Shown here: positions 20,201 through 36,954 of the stretch, in pieces
Layout: each line of letters starts with the position of its first letter
How positions within the stretch are numbered: the stretch's first letter is position 1
DNA from: Noviherbaspirillum aerium
GTDB lineage: Bacteria; Pseudomonadota; Gammaproteobacteria; Burkholderiales; Burkholderiaceae_D
NCBI RefSeq assembly: GCF_008929045.1
Contig: NZ_VFAH01000004.1
Span: 1-64,000 of the forward strand
DNA length: 64,000 nt
Reading direction: 5' to 3'
Translations under genes and position numbers: made by a program
The notes under the pieces: model-generated
What the model was told of the DNA's origin: nothing
Databases searched by the model: none
What the model saw: only the letters and a program-made list of their open reading frames with translations

Positions 20201-23200
20201 TCATCCAACCCATTTCCGCGCATTGCGGAACATGCGCATCCACGGACCATACTCGCCCCAGCCATCCGGATGCCAGGAATGCTGCACGGTCCGGAATGCC
20301 CGCTCCGCGTGCGGCATCAGCACGGTAAAGCGGCCGTCCGGCGTGGTGACCGAGGTGATGCCGTTGGGAGAGCCGTTCGGATTGTAGGGATAGGTCTCGG
20401 TCGGCCTGCCATGGTTGTCGATCCAGCGCATGGCGACGATCGCTTCCTGGGCATTGCCGGTCTGCGAGAAGTCGGCATAGCCTTCGCCATGGGCAACCGC
20501 GATCGGGCTTTGCGTGCCGGCCATGTCGTTGAAGAAGATCGACGGCGAATTGGTGACTTCCACCATCGCAAACCTTGCCTCGAACTGCTCCGACTTGTTG
20601 CGGGTGAACTTGGGCCACGCATGCGCGCCGGGGATGATGGATTTCAGATTGCTCATCATCTGGCAGCCGTTGCAGATGCCGAGCGCGAAGGTGTCGCCGC
20701 GATTGAAGAAGACCGAGAACTGTTCGGCCAGTTTCGCATTGAAGAGAATGGTCTTGGCCCAGCCTTCGCCCGCGCCGAGCACGTCGCCGTAGGAGAAACC
20801 TCCGACCGCGATGAAGCCGCTGAAATCGGCAAGGCGCGCACGGCCCGCGATCAGGTCGCTCATGTGCACGTCAATCGCCGTAAAGCCCGATTTGTGCATC
20901 ACATAGGCGGTCTCGATATGCGAATTGACGCCCTGCTCGCGCAGGATCGCGACCTTGGGCTTGGCGCCCGTGGCGATGTACGGCGCAGCGATGTCGACCT
21001 GCTGGTCGAAGGTGATGACCGGGTTCATGCCGGGGTCGGAGGTATCGAGGATGCGGTCGTATTCCGCGTCGGCGCATGCCGGATTGTCGCGCAGGCGCGC
21101 AATGCGCCAGCTGGTTTCGCTCCACAGGCGTTGCAGTTCGACGCGGGGCTGCTCGTACACCAGCTTGGCGTCACGCATCATTTCTATCACGTCGCGATCG
21201 TTCGGCTTGCCGATGATATGGCTGCAGGCGCCGAGATTGTAGGATCGCAGCACGGTCATGACGTCCGACTTGTGCTCGGACCGGACCTGGATGACGGCGC
21301 CCAGTTCCTCGTTGAACAAGGCGCGCAGCGTCAGTTCGTTGCGGCGTTCCGCCACCTGCGAGGCCCAGTTCTTGGAATCGCCCCAGTCCGAGGCATGCTC
21401 GCCTTCCATGGTCAGGATATCGAGGTTGATCGATACGCCGGTACGGCCGGCGAAGGCCATTTCGCACAGTGTCGCGAACAGGCCGCCGTCGGAGCGGTCA
21501 TGGTAGGCCAGCAGCTTGCGCTCGACGCTGAGCTGCTGGATCGCATTGAAGAAGGCCTTGAGCGCTTCCGGGCTGTCGACATCCGGCGCATCATTGCCGA
21601 GCTGTTGCATGACCTGGGCGAGCGCGGATGCGCCCATGCGGTTCCTGCCCTGGCCGAGATCGATCAGGATCAGTACGGTATCGCCAAGGTCGGTGCGCAG
21701 CTGGGGCGTCAGCGACAGGCGCACATCCTGTACCGGAGCGAATGCGGAAACGATCAGCGAGACCGGCGACGTCACTTCCTTCGCGCCTTCCTCATCCTTC
21801 CAGGTGGTGCGCATGGACAGCGAATCCTTGCCGACCGGGATGCTGATGCCGAGCGCCGGGCACAACTCCATGCCGACCGCCTTGACGGTATCGAACAGCG
21901 CCGCATCCTGGCCGGGCTGGCCGCATGCCGCCATCCAGTTTGCCGACAGCTTGACGTCGGACAGGTCGGCGATGGATGCCGCAGCAATATTGGTGATGGC
22001 CTCGCCGACCGCCATGCGGCCGGACGCAGCGGCATTGATCACCGCCACCGGCGTACGCTCGCCCATGGACATGGCCTCGCCGCGATAACCCTCAAAACTC
22101 ATCGTGGTGACCGCGCAGTCGGCGACCGGAACCTGCCAGGGCCCGACCATCTGGTCGCGTACCGAGGTGGCGCCGACGGTACGGTCGCCGATGGTGATCA
22201 GGAAGGACTTGTCGGCCACCGTCGGCAGCAGCAGCACGCGGCGGCCCGCTTCCACGAGATCGATGCCGGTCAGGTCGACCGCCGGGAATTCGTTATTTAC
22301 ATGCGTGACGTCGCGATGCATCTTCGGCGGCTTGCCGAGCAGGACTTCCATCGGCATGTCGACCGGAGCATTGTCGTGCTGGGGATCGACCACCTTCAGC
22401 TGACGCTCTTCGGTGGCGGTGCCCACCACGGCGAACAGGCAGCGCTCGCGCTCGCACAGATACTGGAACAGCGGCAGGGCGTCCGGCGCGATCGCCAGCA
22501 CATACCGCTCCTGCGATTCATTGCTCCAGATTTCCTTGGGCGCCATGCCGCTCTCTTCCAGCGGCACCTTGCGCAGATCGAAGATTGCGCCGCGCCTGGC
22601 GTCGTTGGTGATTTCCGGGAAGGCATTGGAAAGACCGCCCGCGCCGACATCATGGATGGAGAGGATGGGATTGTCGTCACCCATCGCCCAGCAGGCGTTG
22701 ATGACTTCCTGCGCGCGGCGCTCCATTTCCGGATTGCCGCGCTGGACGGAATCAAAATCGAGATCGGCGGTATTGGTGCCGGTGGCCATTGACGATGCGG
22801 CGCTGCCACCCATGCCGATACGCATGCCGGGACCGCCAAGCTGGATGAGCAGGCTGCCGACCGGCAGGTCGTTCTTCTTCGTGTGCTTGGCCGAGATGTT
22901 GCCCATGCCGCCGGCGATCATGATGGGCTTGTGATAGCCCGCCACCTTGCCGCCGACATTCTGTTCATAGGTGCGGAAGTAGCCGCCGAGATTGGGGCGG
23001 CCGAATTCATTGTTGAACGCCGCTCCGCCGATCGGACCATCGATCATGATCTGCAGCGGCGAGGCGATGCGCTCCGGCTTCCCATAGATGCCCGACTGGC
23101 CGTGCGCCTGGCGCGACGCGGCCGGTTCGGTAACGTCGCGCGCATTTTCCCAGGGCTGCACCGCGTGCGTGATCATCAGGTTGGATACCGTAAAGCCGGT

Positions 23201-24220
23201 CAGGCCGGCCTTGGGCTTCGCGCCGCGGCCGGTCGCGCCTTCGTCGCGGATCTCGCCGCCGGCGCCGGTCGATGCGCCGGGGAACGGGGAGATTGCCGTC
23301 GGGTGGTTGTGGGTTTCCACCTTCATCAGGATGTGGGTCAGCTCTTCCGAGGCTTCATACACGTTGCCGCTGGCGGCGCCGCGCGGATAGAAACGCATCA
23401 CCGGCGCGCCCTCGATGATCGAGGAGTTGTCGCTGTAGGCCACCACCGTGCCCTTGGGATTGAGCTGGTGGGTGTTCTTGATCATGCCGAACAGGGACTT
23501 GTCCTGCGCCACGCCGTCGATGGTCCAGTCGGCATTGAAGATCTTGTGGCGGCAGTGTTCGCTGTTGGCCTGGGCGAACATCATCAGCTCGACGTCGGTC
23601 GGGTTGCGCCTGGCCTGGGTGAAGGCGTTGAGCAGGTAATCGATTTCATCTTCCGACAGCGCCAGGCCGAGTTCGCCGTTGGCCCGCACCAGCGCCTCCT
23701 TGCCGCCGGCGAGCACGTCGATGAATTCCAGCGGCCTGGCTTCGAGTTCCCGGAACAGGCCGGCGGCGTCGCCGGCGTCGCGCAGCACCATCTCGATCAT
23801 CCGGTCGTGCAGCAGCGCGGCGACTTTCTCGACCGCCTCGTCCGCCAGCTTTTTGGCGCCGCCGAACAGGCCGGACTTTACCTGCACCCGATAGGAAATG
23901 CCGCGCTCGACACGCTTGATATGCACCATGCCGCAGTTGTGCACAATGTCGGTGGCCTTGCTCGCCCATGGAGAAATCGTGCCGAAACGCGGAATCACCA
24001 CGAACTCGTCCCCTTCCGCACTTCCGCTGAAGGGCTCGCCGTAAGTCAATAATGCGTCGAGGCGACCGACGTCATCCTGGCTCGGCGCGCTCGCGGCATC
24101 GATGAAATGCAGAAAGCGGCCGGTCACGCCGGTAATGGCGGGTTCGACTGCTTGCAATTGTGACAAAAGGCGTTGGGTACGGAAGGCAGACAGGGCATTG
24201 GAGCCTGGCAGAATCAACAT
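20201..24220 (-). CDS. purL: Phosphoribosylformylglycinamidine synthase (FGAM synthase)
   Basis: A 1,339-residue large-type PurL, fourth step of purine biosynthesis (FGAR + ATP + glutamine to FGAM). The order is N-terminal PurS-like domain, linker, two AIRS-type ATP-binding halves ([20 protein letters not shown] is the substrate-binding signature) and a C-terminal class I glutaminase. The nucleophile Cys is in [14 protein letters not shown], with the His/Glu pair in [13 protein letters not shown]. Length is normal for the proteobacterial single-chain form. The ATG at 24220 begins [14 protein letters not shown]; no strong ribosome site. It is divergent from the amidase gene. Confidence 0.98.
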   Translation of the reverse strand: MLILPGSNALSAFRTQRLLSQLQAVEPAITGVTGRFLHFIDAASAPSQDDVGRLDALLTYGEPFSGSAEGDEFVVIPRFGTISPWASKATDIVHNCGMVHIKRVERGISYRVQVKSGLFGGAKKLADEAVEKVAALLHDRMIEMVLRDAGDAAGLFRELEARPLEFIDVLAGGKEALVRANGELGLALSEDEIDYLLNAFTQARRNPTDVELMMFAQANSEHCRHKIFNADWTIDGVAQDKSLFGMIKNTHQLNPKGTVVAYSDNSSIIEGAPVMRFYPRGAASGNVYEASEELTHILMKVETHNHPTAISPFPGASTGAGGEIRDEGATGRGAKPKAGLTGFTVSNLMITHAVQPWENARDVTEPAASRQAHGQSGIYGKPERIASPLQIMIDGPIGGAAFNNEFGRPNLGGYFRTYEQNVGGKVAGYHKPIMIAGGMGNISAKHTKKNDLPVGSLLIQLGGPGMRIGMGGSAASSMATGTNTADLDFDSVQRGNPEMERRAQEVINACWAMGDDNPILSIHDVGAGGLSNAFPEITNDARRGAIFDLRKVPLEESGMAPKEIWSNESQERYVLAIAPDALPLFQYLCERERCLFAVVGTATEERQLKVVDPQHDNAPVDMPMEVLLGKPPKMHRDVTHVNNEFPAVDLTGIDLVEAGRRVLLLPTVADKSFLITIGDRTVGATSVRDQMVGPWQVPVADCAVTTMSFEGYRGEAMSMGERTPVAVINAAASGRMAVGEAITNIAAASIADLSDVKLSANWMAACGQPGQDAALFDTVKAVGMELCPALGISIPVGKDSLSMRTTWKDEEGAKEVTSPVSLIVSAFAPVQDVRLSLTPQLRTDLGDTVLILIDLGQGRNRMGASALAQVMQQLGNDAPDVDSPEALKAFFNAIQQLSVERKLLAYHDRSDGGLFATLCEMAFAGRTGVSINLDILTMEGEHASDWGDSKNWASQVAERRNELTLRALFNEELGAVIQVRSEHKSDVMTVLRSYNLGACSHIIGKPNDRDVIEMMRDAKLVYEQPRVELQRLWSETSWRIARLRDNPACADAEYDRILDTSDPGMNPVITFDQQVDIAAPYIATGAKPKVAILREQGVNSHIETAYVMHKSGFTAIDVHMSDLIAGRARLADFSGFIAVGGFSYGDVLGAGEGWAKTILFNAKLAEQFSVFFNRGDTFALGICNGCQMMSNLKSIIPGAHAWPKFTRNKSEQFEARFAMVEVTNSPSIFFNDMAGTQSPIAVAHGEGYADFSQTGNAQEAIVAMRWIDNHGRPTETYPYNPNGSPNGITSVTTPDGRFTVLMPHAERAFRTVQHSWHPDGWGEYGPWMRMFRNARKWVG

Positions 24221-24478
24221 GGCGGCGAGAAAATTGTGGCAGCGGCAACGCTTCGGACGTCAGGCTGCGGGTTAGAACGGGAAACCGCGATTATACCGCG
24301 TGCCGCAGCATGGCATCCTGCCAATAGGCATCGGCATCGGAGAAGAAGGCGTTTTTTGCCGCAGGACGGCGTTGTTAACGTCGGGCGGACGGGTTCAAGA
24401 GCACTCAAACGCATGCCTTCCCTGCCGATATGCTATTGTTGCCGGGCCAAAACGACGTTTCAGCGAGTACTATCCTGC

Positions 24479-25804
24479 ATGAACCCCCTGACCTCGAAAT
24501 CGATTCCCGCGCTTGCGCGCTATTCCCGCCGCTCACTGGTTGATGTCTGCCTTGAAGAAGCGCAGAAATCGCAATCCGTCTTTACCCGGCTTTATGCCGA
24601 AGCGGCGCTTGCCGCCGGAGATCATGCGGACGCGATGCGCGCCGCCGGCGTGGAGATATCTCCCCTGGCGGGCATGCCGGTATCGATCAAGGATCTGGTC
24701 GATGTCGCCGGTGAAACCACGCTGGCGGGATCCACCGTGTTGCGCGACGCACCGGTTGCGAAGTCGGACGCGCCGGTGGTGAAGCGGCTTCGCATTGCCG
24801 GTGCCGCCATCGTCGGCAAGACCAACATGACCGAATTCGCGTTTTCCGGCGTCGGGCTCAATCCGCATTACGGCACGCCGGTCAATCCGGCTGACACCGG
24901 CGTCGCGCGGATTCCCGGCGGCTCCTCTTCCGGCGCGGCGGTGTCGGTGGCGACAGGGCTGTGCGTTGCAGCCATCGGTTCCGATACCGGCGGCTCGATC
25001 CGGATCCCGGCCGCGCTGTGCGGCATCGTGGGTTTCAAGCCGACCGCCCGCCGCGTTCCGACCGCGGGCACCATTCCGCTCTCCACCACGCTCGACACGC
25101 TGTGCGCGATGACGCGCTCGGTCGACGACTGCATTCTGGTCGACAGCATCATAGCCGATAATGAACTGTCGATTCCGGAGCTGCCGCTGGCAGGCGTGCG
25201 GCTCGCGGTGCCGGCAACCTTGATGCTCGACGCGCTTGATCCGCATGTCGCCGCATCATTCTCGGCGGTACTGACCCGGCTTTCGGCCGCAGGCGCAAAA
25301 ATTGTCGACGCTCCATTTGCGCTCCTCTCGGAGGCCGCGGATCTGAACAAATTCTCCGGAGCGGAATCCTTTGCCTGGCACCGCGAGCTGCTTTTGAATC
25401 GCGAAGCCGAATATGATGCTCGTGTCGCCAAGCGCATCCGGACGGGTGCGGCGATGAGCGCCGCCGATTATATCGATCTCCATCGCAAGCGCCGCCACTG
25501 GATCAACCGGATGGAAGAAGCGCTCGGACCTTTCGATTCGCTGATCATGCCGACCGTGCCCATCGTCGCGCCGCCCATCGCCGACCTGGAAGCGTCGGAA
25601 GACGCATTCTTCAAGGCCAACGGCCTGTTGCTGCGCAATCCTTCGACCATCAACCTGCTCGATGGCTGCGCGGTCTCGCTGCCCTGCCATGAGGAAGGAA
25701 CGCTTCCGGTCGGATTGATGGTGGCCGGACCTGCGATGGCTGACCGCAAGGTACTTGCGGTCGCACGGGCAATCGAAGGCGCGCTGCAGAGGCAGCAACA
25801 ATAA
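24479..25804 (+). CDS. Amidase (amidase signature family)
   Basis: A 441-residue cytosolic amide hydrolase with the Ser-cisSer-Lys triad. The lysine is in GMPVSIKDLVDV, the cis-serine region is PGGSSSGAAVSVATG, and the nucleophile loop is GSDTGGSIRIPAALCGIVGF. The ATG at 24479 gives MNPLTSKSIP; the frame is open further upstream to 24173, but that part crosses the purL promoter region. It could be a glutamyl-tRNA amidotransferase A-like free amidase; no GatB or GatC is present, so a catabolic amidase is likelier. Confidence 0.92.
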   Translation: MNPLTSKSIPALARYSRRSLVDVCLEEAQKSQSVFTRLYAEAALAAGDHADAMRAAGVEISPLAGMPVSIKDLVDVAGETTLAGSTVLRDAPVAKSDAPVVKRLRIAGAAIVGKTNMTEFAFSGVGLNPHYGTPVNPADTGVARIPGGSSSGAAVSVATGLCVAAIGSDTGGSIRIPAALCGIVGFKPTARRVPTAGTIPLSTTLDTLCAMTRSVDDCILVDSIIADNELSIPELPLAGVRLAVPATLMLDALDPHVAASFSAVLTRLSAAGAKIVDAPFALLSEAADLNKFSGAESFAWHRELLLNREAEYDARVAKRIRTGAAMSAADYIDLHRKRRHWINRMEEALGPFDSLIMPTVPIVAPPIADLEASEDAFFKANGLLLRNPSTINLLDGCAVSLPCHEEGTLPVGLMVAGPAMADRKVLAVARAIEGALQRQQQ

Positions 25805-25968
25805 GCGTTTCCAGGGAAGGCAAAGGACAAAGGCAGGTGAATCACGGGGCGACGATACCGCGCCCGTGATTTGCCCGCCCTTGCCGCCCCTTCAAGTTAC
25901 CGGTCATGCGCGCCGTCCAGCATGGCGCCGCTCCTGCTCCTATCATGCACATCCTGCTTCAACCGTTT

Positions 25969-26703
25969 ATGCCTGTGAAGGCTGTTCCAGGTTCATTTCT
26001 ACGCCGCCTTGCCCGCGCGGCCGCAAGCCTGGGGCTGGTGGCGACGTCTGCCCTCCATGTCGCCCACGCCGCGCCGCAGTGCGATCGCTCTATTGCCGTC
26101 GGCGCCGCCTGTGAAATCAATCTGGATGCATTGCATCCCACCCAGCCCGCGGTCGGCATGATGACTGTCGAAGAAAGGGCTGCGCGGATGTCACCGTCGG
26201 CCGACTATCTGGAATCCACCGGGAAGCGCCCCATTCCGGTGGTCCAGGGGCCGGATGGAGGCTTTTACCTGACCGACAGCCATCATCTGGCCAGCGTACT
26301 GCACCGCATCGGGGTGCGCAGGGTGACGGCCCAGGTGATCGGCCGGCTCGACGATGGAAATACCTTCTGGCAGGAGATGGAAAAGCGCCACTGGGTGTGG
26401 CTGACGGATCCGAAAGGAAACCGGATGCGGCCCGAAGCATTGCCGAGACGGATCGCCGACCTCAAGGATGACCCATATCGTGCGCTCGCAAGCTACGCAC
26501 AGGACGCCGGCTATTTCAAAAAGACCGACGCCTACTTCATGGAATTTCACTGGGCTCGCTATTTCGGGCAGCAGATGGACTGGCAAGCCATCGACCGCCT
26601 CAATCTGCTGTCCGCGCTCCAGACTGCGGAACGGCTGGCATGCCAGCCGCAGGCGCAGCATCTGCCCGGCTATGCCGGGCCGTGCAAGCTTGAGGCGGAC
26701 TAG
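25969..26703 (+). CDS. Exported ParB-like (ParB/sulfiredoxin fold) protein
   Basis: About 244 residues from my preferred start at 25969. That start gives a good signal peptide (MPVKAVPGSFLRRLARAAAS then GLVATSALHVAHA). ATGs at 25906 and 25945 are also in frame, and none has a clear ribosome site. The mature protein has a ParB/Srx-like domain: INLDALHPTQPAVGMMTVEE, RPIPVVQGPDGGFYLTDSHH, LASVLHRIGV. Proteins of this family in other bacteria have been described as ParB-like nucleases, but activity here is untested. It stands alone between an amidase and a repeat element. Confidence 0.75.
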   Translation: MPVKAVPGSFLRRLARAAASLGLVATSALHVAHAAPQCDRSIAVGAACEINLDALHPTQPAVGMMTVEERAARMSPSADYLESTGKRPIPVVQGPDGGFYLTDSHHLASVLHRIGVRRVTAQVIGRLDDGNTFWQEMEKRHWVWLTDPKGNRMRPEALPRRIADLKDDPYRALASYAQDAGYFKKTDAYFMEFHWARYFGQQMDWQAIDRLNLLSALQTAERLACQPQAQHLPGYAGPCKLEAD

Positions 26704-26762
26704 CGGTACGTTGTCGAATCCGGAGACAGAGATTAATACCGCAGCACGACGTGAGGAACGCT

Positions 26763-26827
26763 GGAGCGTTTACGCCCTGACCGGCCTGGTCGGGGCTGTG
26801 GCAGGCAGGTCAGGGTGAAAACGCTCT
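26763..26827. repeat. Family B terminal-inverted-repeat element, short copy B1
   Basis: 65 bases. The left end GGAGCGTTTACGCCCTGACC and the right end, read in reverse, AGAGCGTTTTCACCCTGACC, form a long imperfect hairpin. It has the same ends as B2 (55094-55191) and B3 (57643-57808) but lacks the central part. It lies just after the ParB-like gene and before the convergent response-regulator gene, where it could act as a terminator. Confidence 0.75.
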
Positions 26828-26926
26828 CATACTGCGGCGTCAAAAGTATCGCTGCCCGTCGCCATCTCCGTTTGAATGGAGATGGTGTCGATTCAGGCAT
26901 GTCATGACGCAGTAGAGCTAATAGAG

Positions 26927-27298
26927 CTAAGGCCTTTTCCCGAGGATGGCATTGATCTCCGCGACAAAGACGGCGAAATCGATAGGCTTCTCGATGTAAC
27001 CATCGCAGCCCGAGGCAAGCATGCGTTCGCGGTCGCCCTTCATTGCCGACGCAGTCAGCGCGACGACCGGTATGCGCCGGGTAGCCGCATCGGCTTTGAG
27101 AATCGCGGTAGCCTCCATGCCGTCCATGTCGGGCAGCTGCATGTCCATCAGAATCAGATCCGGCAGTTCGTCGCGCGCGAGCGCAATACCCTTGCGCGCA
27201 TCTTCCGCCTGCAATGACGAATGGCCTGCACTGCCCACCAGCAGTACAGCAAGTTTCATGTTGGCGGGAGAGTCTTCGATGATGAGTATTTTGGCCAT
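26927..27298 (-). CDS. Single-domain response regulator (DivK/CheY-like)
   Basis: 123 residues, receiver domain only. Acidic pocket in ILIIEDS, phospho-acceptor Asp in LPDLILMDMQLPDMDG, Thr in VVALTASAMKGD and Lys in GYIEKPIDF. The AMKGDRE motif is typical of receivers paired with hybrid kinases, and the third receiver of the hybrid kinase at 30010 carries the same TLTAKAMKGDRDK type. With no output domain, it likely signals by protein interaction. Confidence 0.94.
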   Translation of the reverse strand: MAKILIIEDSPANMKLAVLLVGSAGHSSLQAEDARKGIALARDELPDLILMDMQLPDMDGMEATAILKADAATRRIPVVALTASAMKGDRERMLASGCDGYIEKPIDFAVFVAEINAILGKRP

Positions 27299-28145
27299 GG
27301 TATGCGTTACGGTATCGGGAGGACATACGCGCCTCTCCGCCCCGGCAGATGTGGTTGCGTCCTTGCGCGGAACGCTATTCTAACCGTTTCATTTTCTCGT
27401 TCGTATCGTGGCGTCGGGAGTGTCGCGAGACCGTCCGCGCATCGCTTCCGCACCCGGAAGCAAACACGCGCCGTCCTGAAAATACGCGATTGCATTCAAG
27501 GGTTGCCATGCCGAAGACATCATTCTGCGGCGACTTGATAACCGCAATGATGAACTTATGGTTTGCGCCTTTCCGCCACCATTAGTAGGGTGCGTCGATG
27601 GGCTTCGGAACTGCGTACACTGTCGGCGCGCTATCGATCTTCGAATGCGCATGGTGGTCGCCAGACGCATATTGAAAGTCGTGCATTTGCACGAACATTT
27701 CCGCAGGCACACACATTAGGGTGTGCGGAGTACGGTCAGCAGTCCGCAGAAGTTTGTTAATTTGTCCAAGGCCTGCACCGTTACGAGCGTGAATTATTTC
27801 TTAATCGAAACGAAAAACCGCACTTCCATTTCCCTTAAAAAACACTTTCTTTAATTTACCGATTTTCGATGGGAAACGGGGAACATTGCTTTGGCTATTG
27901 CTTCTAAACAGGCCTCGAAACACCAGTGCCAGATATCTTGATGAATTACATTTCTCGGCGGAAAAGACGCTTGCCGTAAGCCAATTAATTTATGCCCAGG
28001 GACATATAAAGCTTCGCAACGCACCGGCCATCAACCGGACCCACTCTTGCTGGGCAAATCGCCGATCGTCCACACCCGCGACGATCGTATGAGTCAACTC
28101 TAACAAAGAGGCTGCCCAGATTACGCAGCTCAATACGAGAAAAAA
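27299..28145. other. 847-base intergenic region between divergent signalling genes
   Basis: No supported gene. Short open frames here are unlike the neighbouring proteins and lack ribosome sites. The part from about 27770 to 27990 is AT-rich relative to the rest and probably holds the promoter for the rightward REC-GGDEF-EAL gene. A perfect inverted repeat TCGTGCA-TT-TGCACGA lies at 27679-27694 and is a possible operator. Confidence 0.55.
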
Positions 28146-29981
28146 GTGCGCACACCAAAAATTCTGCTCGTCAACGACCATCCCGCCAGTCTTCTTGCTC
28201 TCAAAACCCTGCTGATCAATTCTCCGCAGGCGCAAGACTATGAACTGATTACCGCCACTTCCGGCGCCGAAGCCTTGCGCGCAGTCCTGGATCATGAATT
28301 TGCCGTGATCCTGCTGGACGTCAGCATGCCCGGCATGGACGGCTTCGAAACGGCGGAAACCATCCATTCGCACCCGCGTTCCGCATCCGTACCCATCATC
28401 TTCATCACCGCACATTACGCGGACGAGATGAACCGGCTCAAAGGCTATCAGCATGGCGCGGCCGACTATCTCATCAGCCCTGTGATTCCGCAGATTCTCC
28501 AGAGCAAAATTGCAGTCTTCATCGAACTGGCGAAAAAGAACCTGGAACTGGAAGCGCAGAAGGAAGCGCTGGCGATGATGAACCGCGACCTCCAGGTACA
28601 GCAGATGCAGGATCTCAAGCGCATCAATGCAGCGCTCGAAACCGAAATCGTCGAACGACGCCAGGCCGAAGAACGGGCGCATGAACTGGCCACGCGTGAC
28701 CCTCTGACAGGCCTGATGAACCGCCGTTCCCTGACGGATCGCCTCGAGCACGCCATCGCGGTCTCGGCGCGCTACGGACAGCGCCTCGCCCTGCTGTTTC
28801 TCGATCTGGACAAGTTCAAGGGCATCAACGATGCCTTCGGTCATGATGCCGGCGACGATCTGCTGCTGCAGGCCGCCGAGCGCATCAACGGATGCGTGCG
28901 CGAATCGGATATCGTGGCACGCCTGGGCGGCGATGAATTCGTGGTGCTGATGGAAGCCCTGCCGGCCTACTCTTCGGCGGCCGAGGTGGCGCGCAAGATC
29001 GTCAATGCCATCGATACGCCGTTTCATATCGGCACGCAGACCATCAAGACCTCAGCCAGCGTCGGCATCGCGCTCTATCCGCAGGACGGCAATACCAACC
29101 AGTCGCTGATGCGCAGCGCCGATCTCGCGATGTATCACGCCAAGCAGGAACAGCGCGGCAGCGTCCAGTTCTTTCATGAAGAACTCAACATGCGGATGCT
29201 GGAACGCACCCGCCTCGAGCAGGAGCTGCGGCATGCGCTGGACAATGACGAATTCGAACTGTATTACCAGCCGAAGGTAGAGGCGCGTACCGGCCGCATC
29301 GCCGGCGTCGAGGCGCTTTTGCGCTGGCATCATCCGCGGCTCGGGTTGCTGAGCGGCGGACAATTCATCGGCGCGGCCGCGGACACCGGCCAGCTCGTGC
29401 CGATCGGCGAATGGGTGATCGAGGCGGCATGCGCGCAGTCCCGCCGCTGGATCGACGCCGGCCTGTGCTTTCCTTCGATCCCGATTGCGGTCAACGTCGC
29501 GATTCCGCAGATCTATGCGGATCTTCCCGAAGTGATCGAACGTCATTTGCGCAAGTACGATGTGCCTTCCTCCAGCCTGCAGCTCGAGATCACCGAATCG
29601 CTGGTGATCCGTGACGTGGAGAAAGCCACCTCGGTGCTGCGCGAGATCAGCGAGAGCGGCATTACCATTGCCATCGATGACTTCGGCACCGGCTATTCCT
29701 CGCTGTCCGTACTCAAGGCGCTGCCCATCGATATCCTCAAGATCGACCAGTCCTTCGTGCGCGACCTCGGCAAGGACCTCGGCGACCATGCGATCGTCGA
29801 AGCCATCGTCAACATGGCGCGCGCACTTGCGCTGCGCGTGGTGGCCGAAGGCGTGGAGACCCACGAACAGCTTTCCATCCTGCGCGACCTTGGTTGCGAC
29901 GAACACCAGGGCTATTACTACAGCCGACCTCTTCCTGCCCAAGACTTTGTCGAGCAGATGCTGCACACAAACGCGGCTTGA
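28146..29981 (+). CDS. Response regulator with GGDEF and EAL domains (cyclic-di-GMP turnover)
   Basis: 611 residues. Receiver domain at about 1-125 (LLVNDHPASLLALKTLL; acceptor Asp in VILLDVSMPGMDGFE). A coiled-coil linker follows (LELEAQKEALAMMNRDLQVQ). GGDEF domain at about 180-345 with an intact RLGGDEFVVL. EAL domain at about 355-605 with VEALLRWHHP and DDFGTGYSSLSVLK. Both catalytic signatures look complete, so it may make or degrade c-di-GMP, or use one domain for sensing. The start is a GTG at 28146. The hybrid kinase gene begins 28 bases after its stop, so they probably form one phosphorelay unit. Confidence 0.93.
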   Translation: MRTPKILLVNDHPASLLALKTLLINSPQAQDYELITATSGAEALRAVLDHEFAVILLDVSMPGMDGFETAETIHSHPRSASVPIIFITAHYADEMNRLKGYQHGAADYLISPVIPQILQSKIAVFIELAKKNLELEAQKEALAMMNRDLQVQQMQDLKRINAALETEIVERRQAEERAHELATRDPLTGLMNRRSLTDRLEHAIAVSARYGQRLALLFLDLDKFKGINDAFGHDAGDDLLLQAAERINGCVRESDIVARLGGDEFVVLMEALPAYSSAAEVARKIVNAIDTPFHIGTQTIKTSASVGIALYPQDGNTNQSLMRSADLAMYHAKQEQRGSVQFFHEELNMRMLERTRLEQELRHALDNDEFELYYQPKVEARTGRIAGVEALLRWHHPRLGLLSGGQFIGAAADTGQLVPIGEWVIEAACAQSRRWIDAGLCFPSIPIAVNVAIPQIYADLPEVIERHLRKYDVPSSSLQLEITESLVIRDVEKATSVLREISESGITIAIDDFGTGYSSLSVLKALPIDILKIDQSFVRDLGKDLGDHAIVEAIVNMARALALRVVAEGVETHEQLSILRDLGCDEHQGYYYSRPLPAQDFVEQMLHTNAA

Positions 29982-30009
29982 AGATCACTCCCACCCAGAT
30001 TGCAGCCAC

Positions 30010-35175
<5,166 letters not shown>

Positions 35176-35197
35176 TGCCGACGTCGATTCACCAATG

Positions 35198-35229
35198 AAA
35201 AAATGCCCGCTGGTCGCGGGCATTTTTCA
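35198..35229. terminator. Terminator after the hybrid kinase (probably bidirectional)
   Basis: An 8-bp perfect stem ATGCCCGC/GCGGGCAT (35203-35210, 35216-35223), loop TGGTC, with A6 before and T5 after. It lies between convergent genes (kinase and chemoreceptor) and can stop transcription from both sides. Confidence 0.92.
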
Positions 35230-35261
35230 TGCGGCCTACTGAAACCTTTTCGGCTTGACTG

Positions 35262-35276
35262 ACTAGAGCGGATTGC
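35262..35276. repeat. Solo family A repeat end at the chemoreceptor stop codon
   Basis: CTAGAGCGGATTGCG matches the outer bases of the family A inverted repeat (TTAGAGCGGATTGCGG) but is followed by ordinary chemoreceptor coding sequence. It supplies the TAG stop of the gene, so it is either a remnant of an element or a target-like sequence. Confidence 0.5.
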
Positions 35277-36954
35277 GAGGCAGCGACAGCGGCGATGTTC
35301 CGGCCCGGACCGCTTTTCTTCCCTGACCTGGGAATGCGACGCGCGCCGAGCCCTCCTCCTCGATTGCCGCCGAGCTCATCGAAGGGATGGCGGCTTGCAA
35401 GCCGCCGGCATCGCTCAGATCGAATGCCGCGACCGTCTGGCCCAGGCTTGCCGCGCGTTGCTGCATCGATGACGCCGCGGCGGATGCCTCCTCCACCAGT
35501 GCGGCATTGTGCTGCGTCATTTCATCCATGCTGGCGATGGCCCGATTGACTTCTTCAATGCCCTCGCTCTGCTCGCGGCTGGCGGCGGTGATCTCGCTCA
35601 TGATGTCGGCCACGTGCTTGACCGCAGCGACGATTTCCGTCATCTGCCTGCCGGCGTCGTTCACCAGTGCATTACCGTCTTCCACCTTCTTGACCGAGTC
35701 GCCGATCAGGTCCTTGATTTCCTTCGCCGCCTGCGCCGAGCGCTGGGCCAGCGTGCGGACCTCCGAAGCCACCACCGCGAAGCCGCGGCCCTGTTCGCCG
35801 GCACGCGCAGCTTCGACCGCAGCATTGAGCGCAAGGATGTTGGTCTGGAACGCAATGCTGTCGATGACGCCGATGATGTCGACAATCTTGCGCGAGCTTT
35901 CCTTGATCGAGCCCATGGTGTCGACTACCTGATTCACGACCTCGCCGCCTTTCATCGCCGATTCCGAGGCCGAATGCACCAGCTGATTTGCCTGCTGCGC
36001 ATTCTCGGCATTGTGCTTGACGGTGGATGTCAGTTCTTCCATCGAAGACGCGGTTTCTTCAAGCGCGCTGGCCTGGGACTCGGTCCGCGTCGACAGGTCT
36101 GCATTGCCGGTCGCGATTTCATTCGATGCCGAACCGATCGCTTCGGTCCCCGAACGCACCTGGCTGACGATGCGCGACAGGCTGTCGTCCATTTCTTTCA
36201 GGGCTTGCAGGAGCTCGCTGGTCTCGTCCTTGCCGACGACCTGGATTCTTGCGCCGAGCTTGCCGCCGGCAACGCGCTGGGCGACGCCGACCGCATCCCG
36301 CAAAGGACGGGTAATGCTGCGGGTAGTGAAGATCGACAGGATGGCGCCGATAATGACACTGAAAATCGCAGCCATCGCGAGAATGGTCGTCATGCGGCTG
36401 CCGGAGGCTTCGCTTTCCGCAATCAGCCGATCAACCGCTTTCTGCTGGATGGCCACCAGCTTGTCGATTTCAGAGATGGCTTTCTGGTTCAAGGGATCGA
36501 TGCGCGAGGAAATCAGCTTGCCTGCGGCTTCATTGGCGTATTCCTTGACTTTCTGGATCGCCTCCTGGAATGGTGCGTCGGTCTGCTTGTCGATGGCGGC
36601 GATGCTGTCGACCAGGACCTTCTCCTCGGCACTGAGACCGAGCGCAACCAGTTTGCCTTGGGCTTCCTGGAAGAGCTTGCGCTGTGCCTGGGCCTTGGAA
36701 GCTTCGCGTTCGATGTCGGGAGTGGTGTATTGCAGTCCAACGTTGCGGGATGCGATGCCGCCTTCGAGAATTGCGCCCCGCATCGCATTGGCCTGCACCG
36801 CCTTGGCATTGGCGCGTTTCATGCCCTCGTTCTGGGTATGCCGGACATTCGCGCTGATGACGATGTCGGCGGTAAGTACGCAAACCAGCAGGGCGAGAAT
36901 AATCCCGAATCCCATGCCAAGCCGCGTACCGATTCTTACGGTACGGATATTCAT
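35263..36954 (-). CDS. Methyl-accepting chemotaxis protein
   Basis: 563 residues. Transmembrane helix about 12-33, a helical periplasmic ligand domain (4HB type) about 35-190, a second membrane helix about 192-212 ([18 protein letters not shown]), HAMP ([20 protein letters not shown]), and a methyl-accepting signalling domain with the invariant hairpin tip [20 protein letters not shown] followed by [16 protein letters not shown]. It has no C-terminal pentapeptide tether. The ATG follows GGAG. The last codons (Arg-Asn-Pro-Leu-stop) coincide with a single family A repeat end at 35262-35276. No che genes are in the window; the ligand is unknown. Confidence 0.95.
   Translation of the reverse strand: MNIRTVRIGTRLGMGFGIILALLVCVLTADIVISANVRHTQNEGMKRANAKAVQANAMRGAILEGGIASRNVGLQYTTPDIEREASKAQAQRKLFQEAQGKLVALGLSAEEKVLVDSIAAIDKQTDAPFQEAIQKVKEYANEAAGKLISSRIDPLNQKAISEIDKLVAIQQKAVDRLIAESEASGSRMTTILAMAAIFSVIIGAILSIFTTRSITRPLRDAVGVAQRVAGGKLGARIQVVGKDETSELLQALKEMDDSLSRIVSQVRSGTEAIGSASNEIATGNADLSTRTESQASALEETASSMEELTSTVKHNAENAQQANQLVHSASESAMKGGEVVNQVVDTMGSIKESSRKIVDIIGVIDSIAFQTNILALNAAVEAARAGEQGRGFAVVASEVRTLAQRSAQAAKEIKDLIGDSVKKVEDGNALVNDAGRQMTEIVAAVKHVADIMSEITAASREQSEGIEEVNRAIASMDEMTQHNAALVEEASAAASSMQQRAASLGQTVAAFDLSDAGGLQAAIPSMSSAAIEEEGSARVAFPGQGRKAVRAGTSPLSLPRNPL

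Noticed and set aside
20270-22792. Plus-strand frame of 840 codons
   Set aside because: Shadow of purL.
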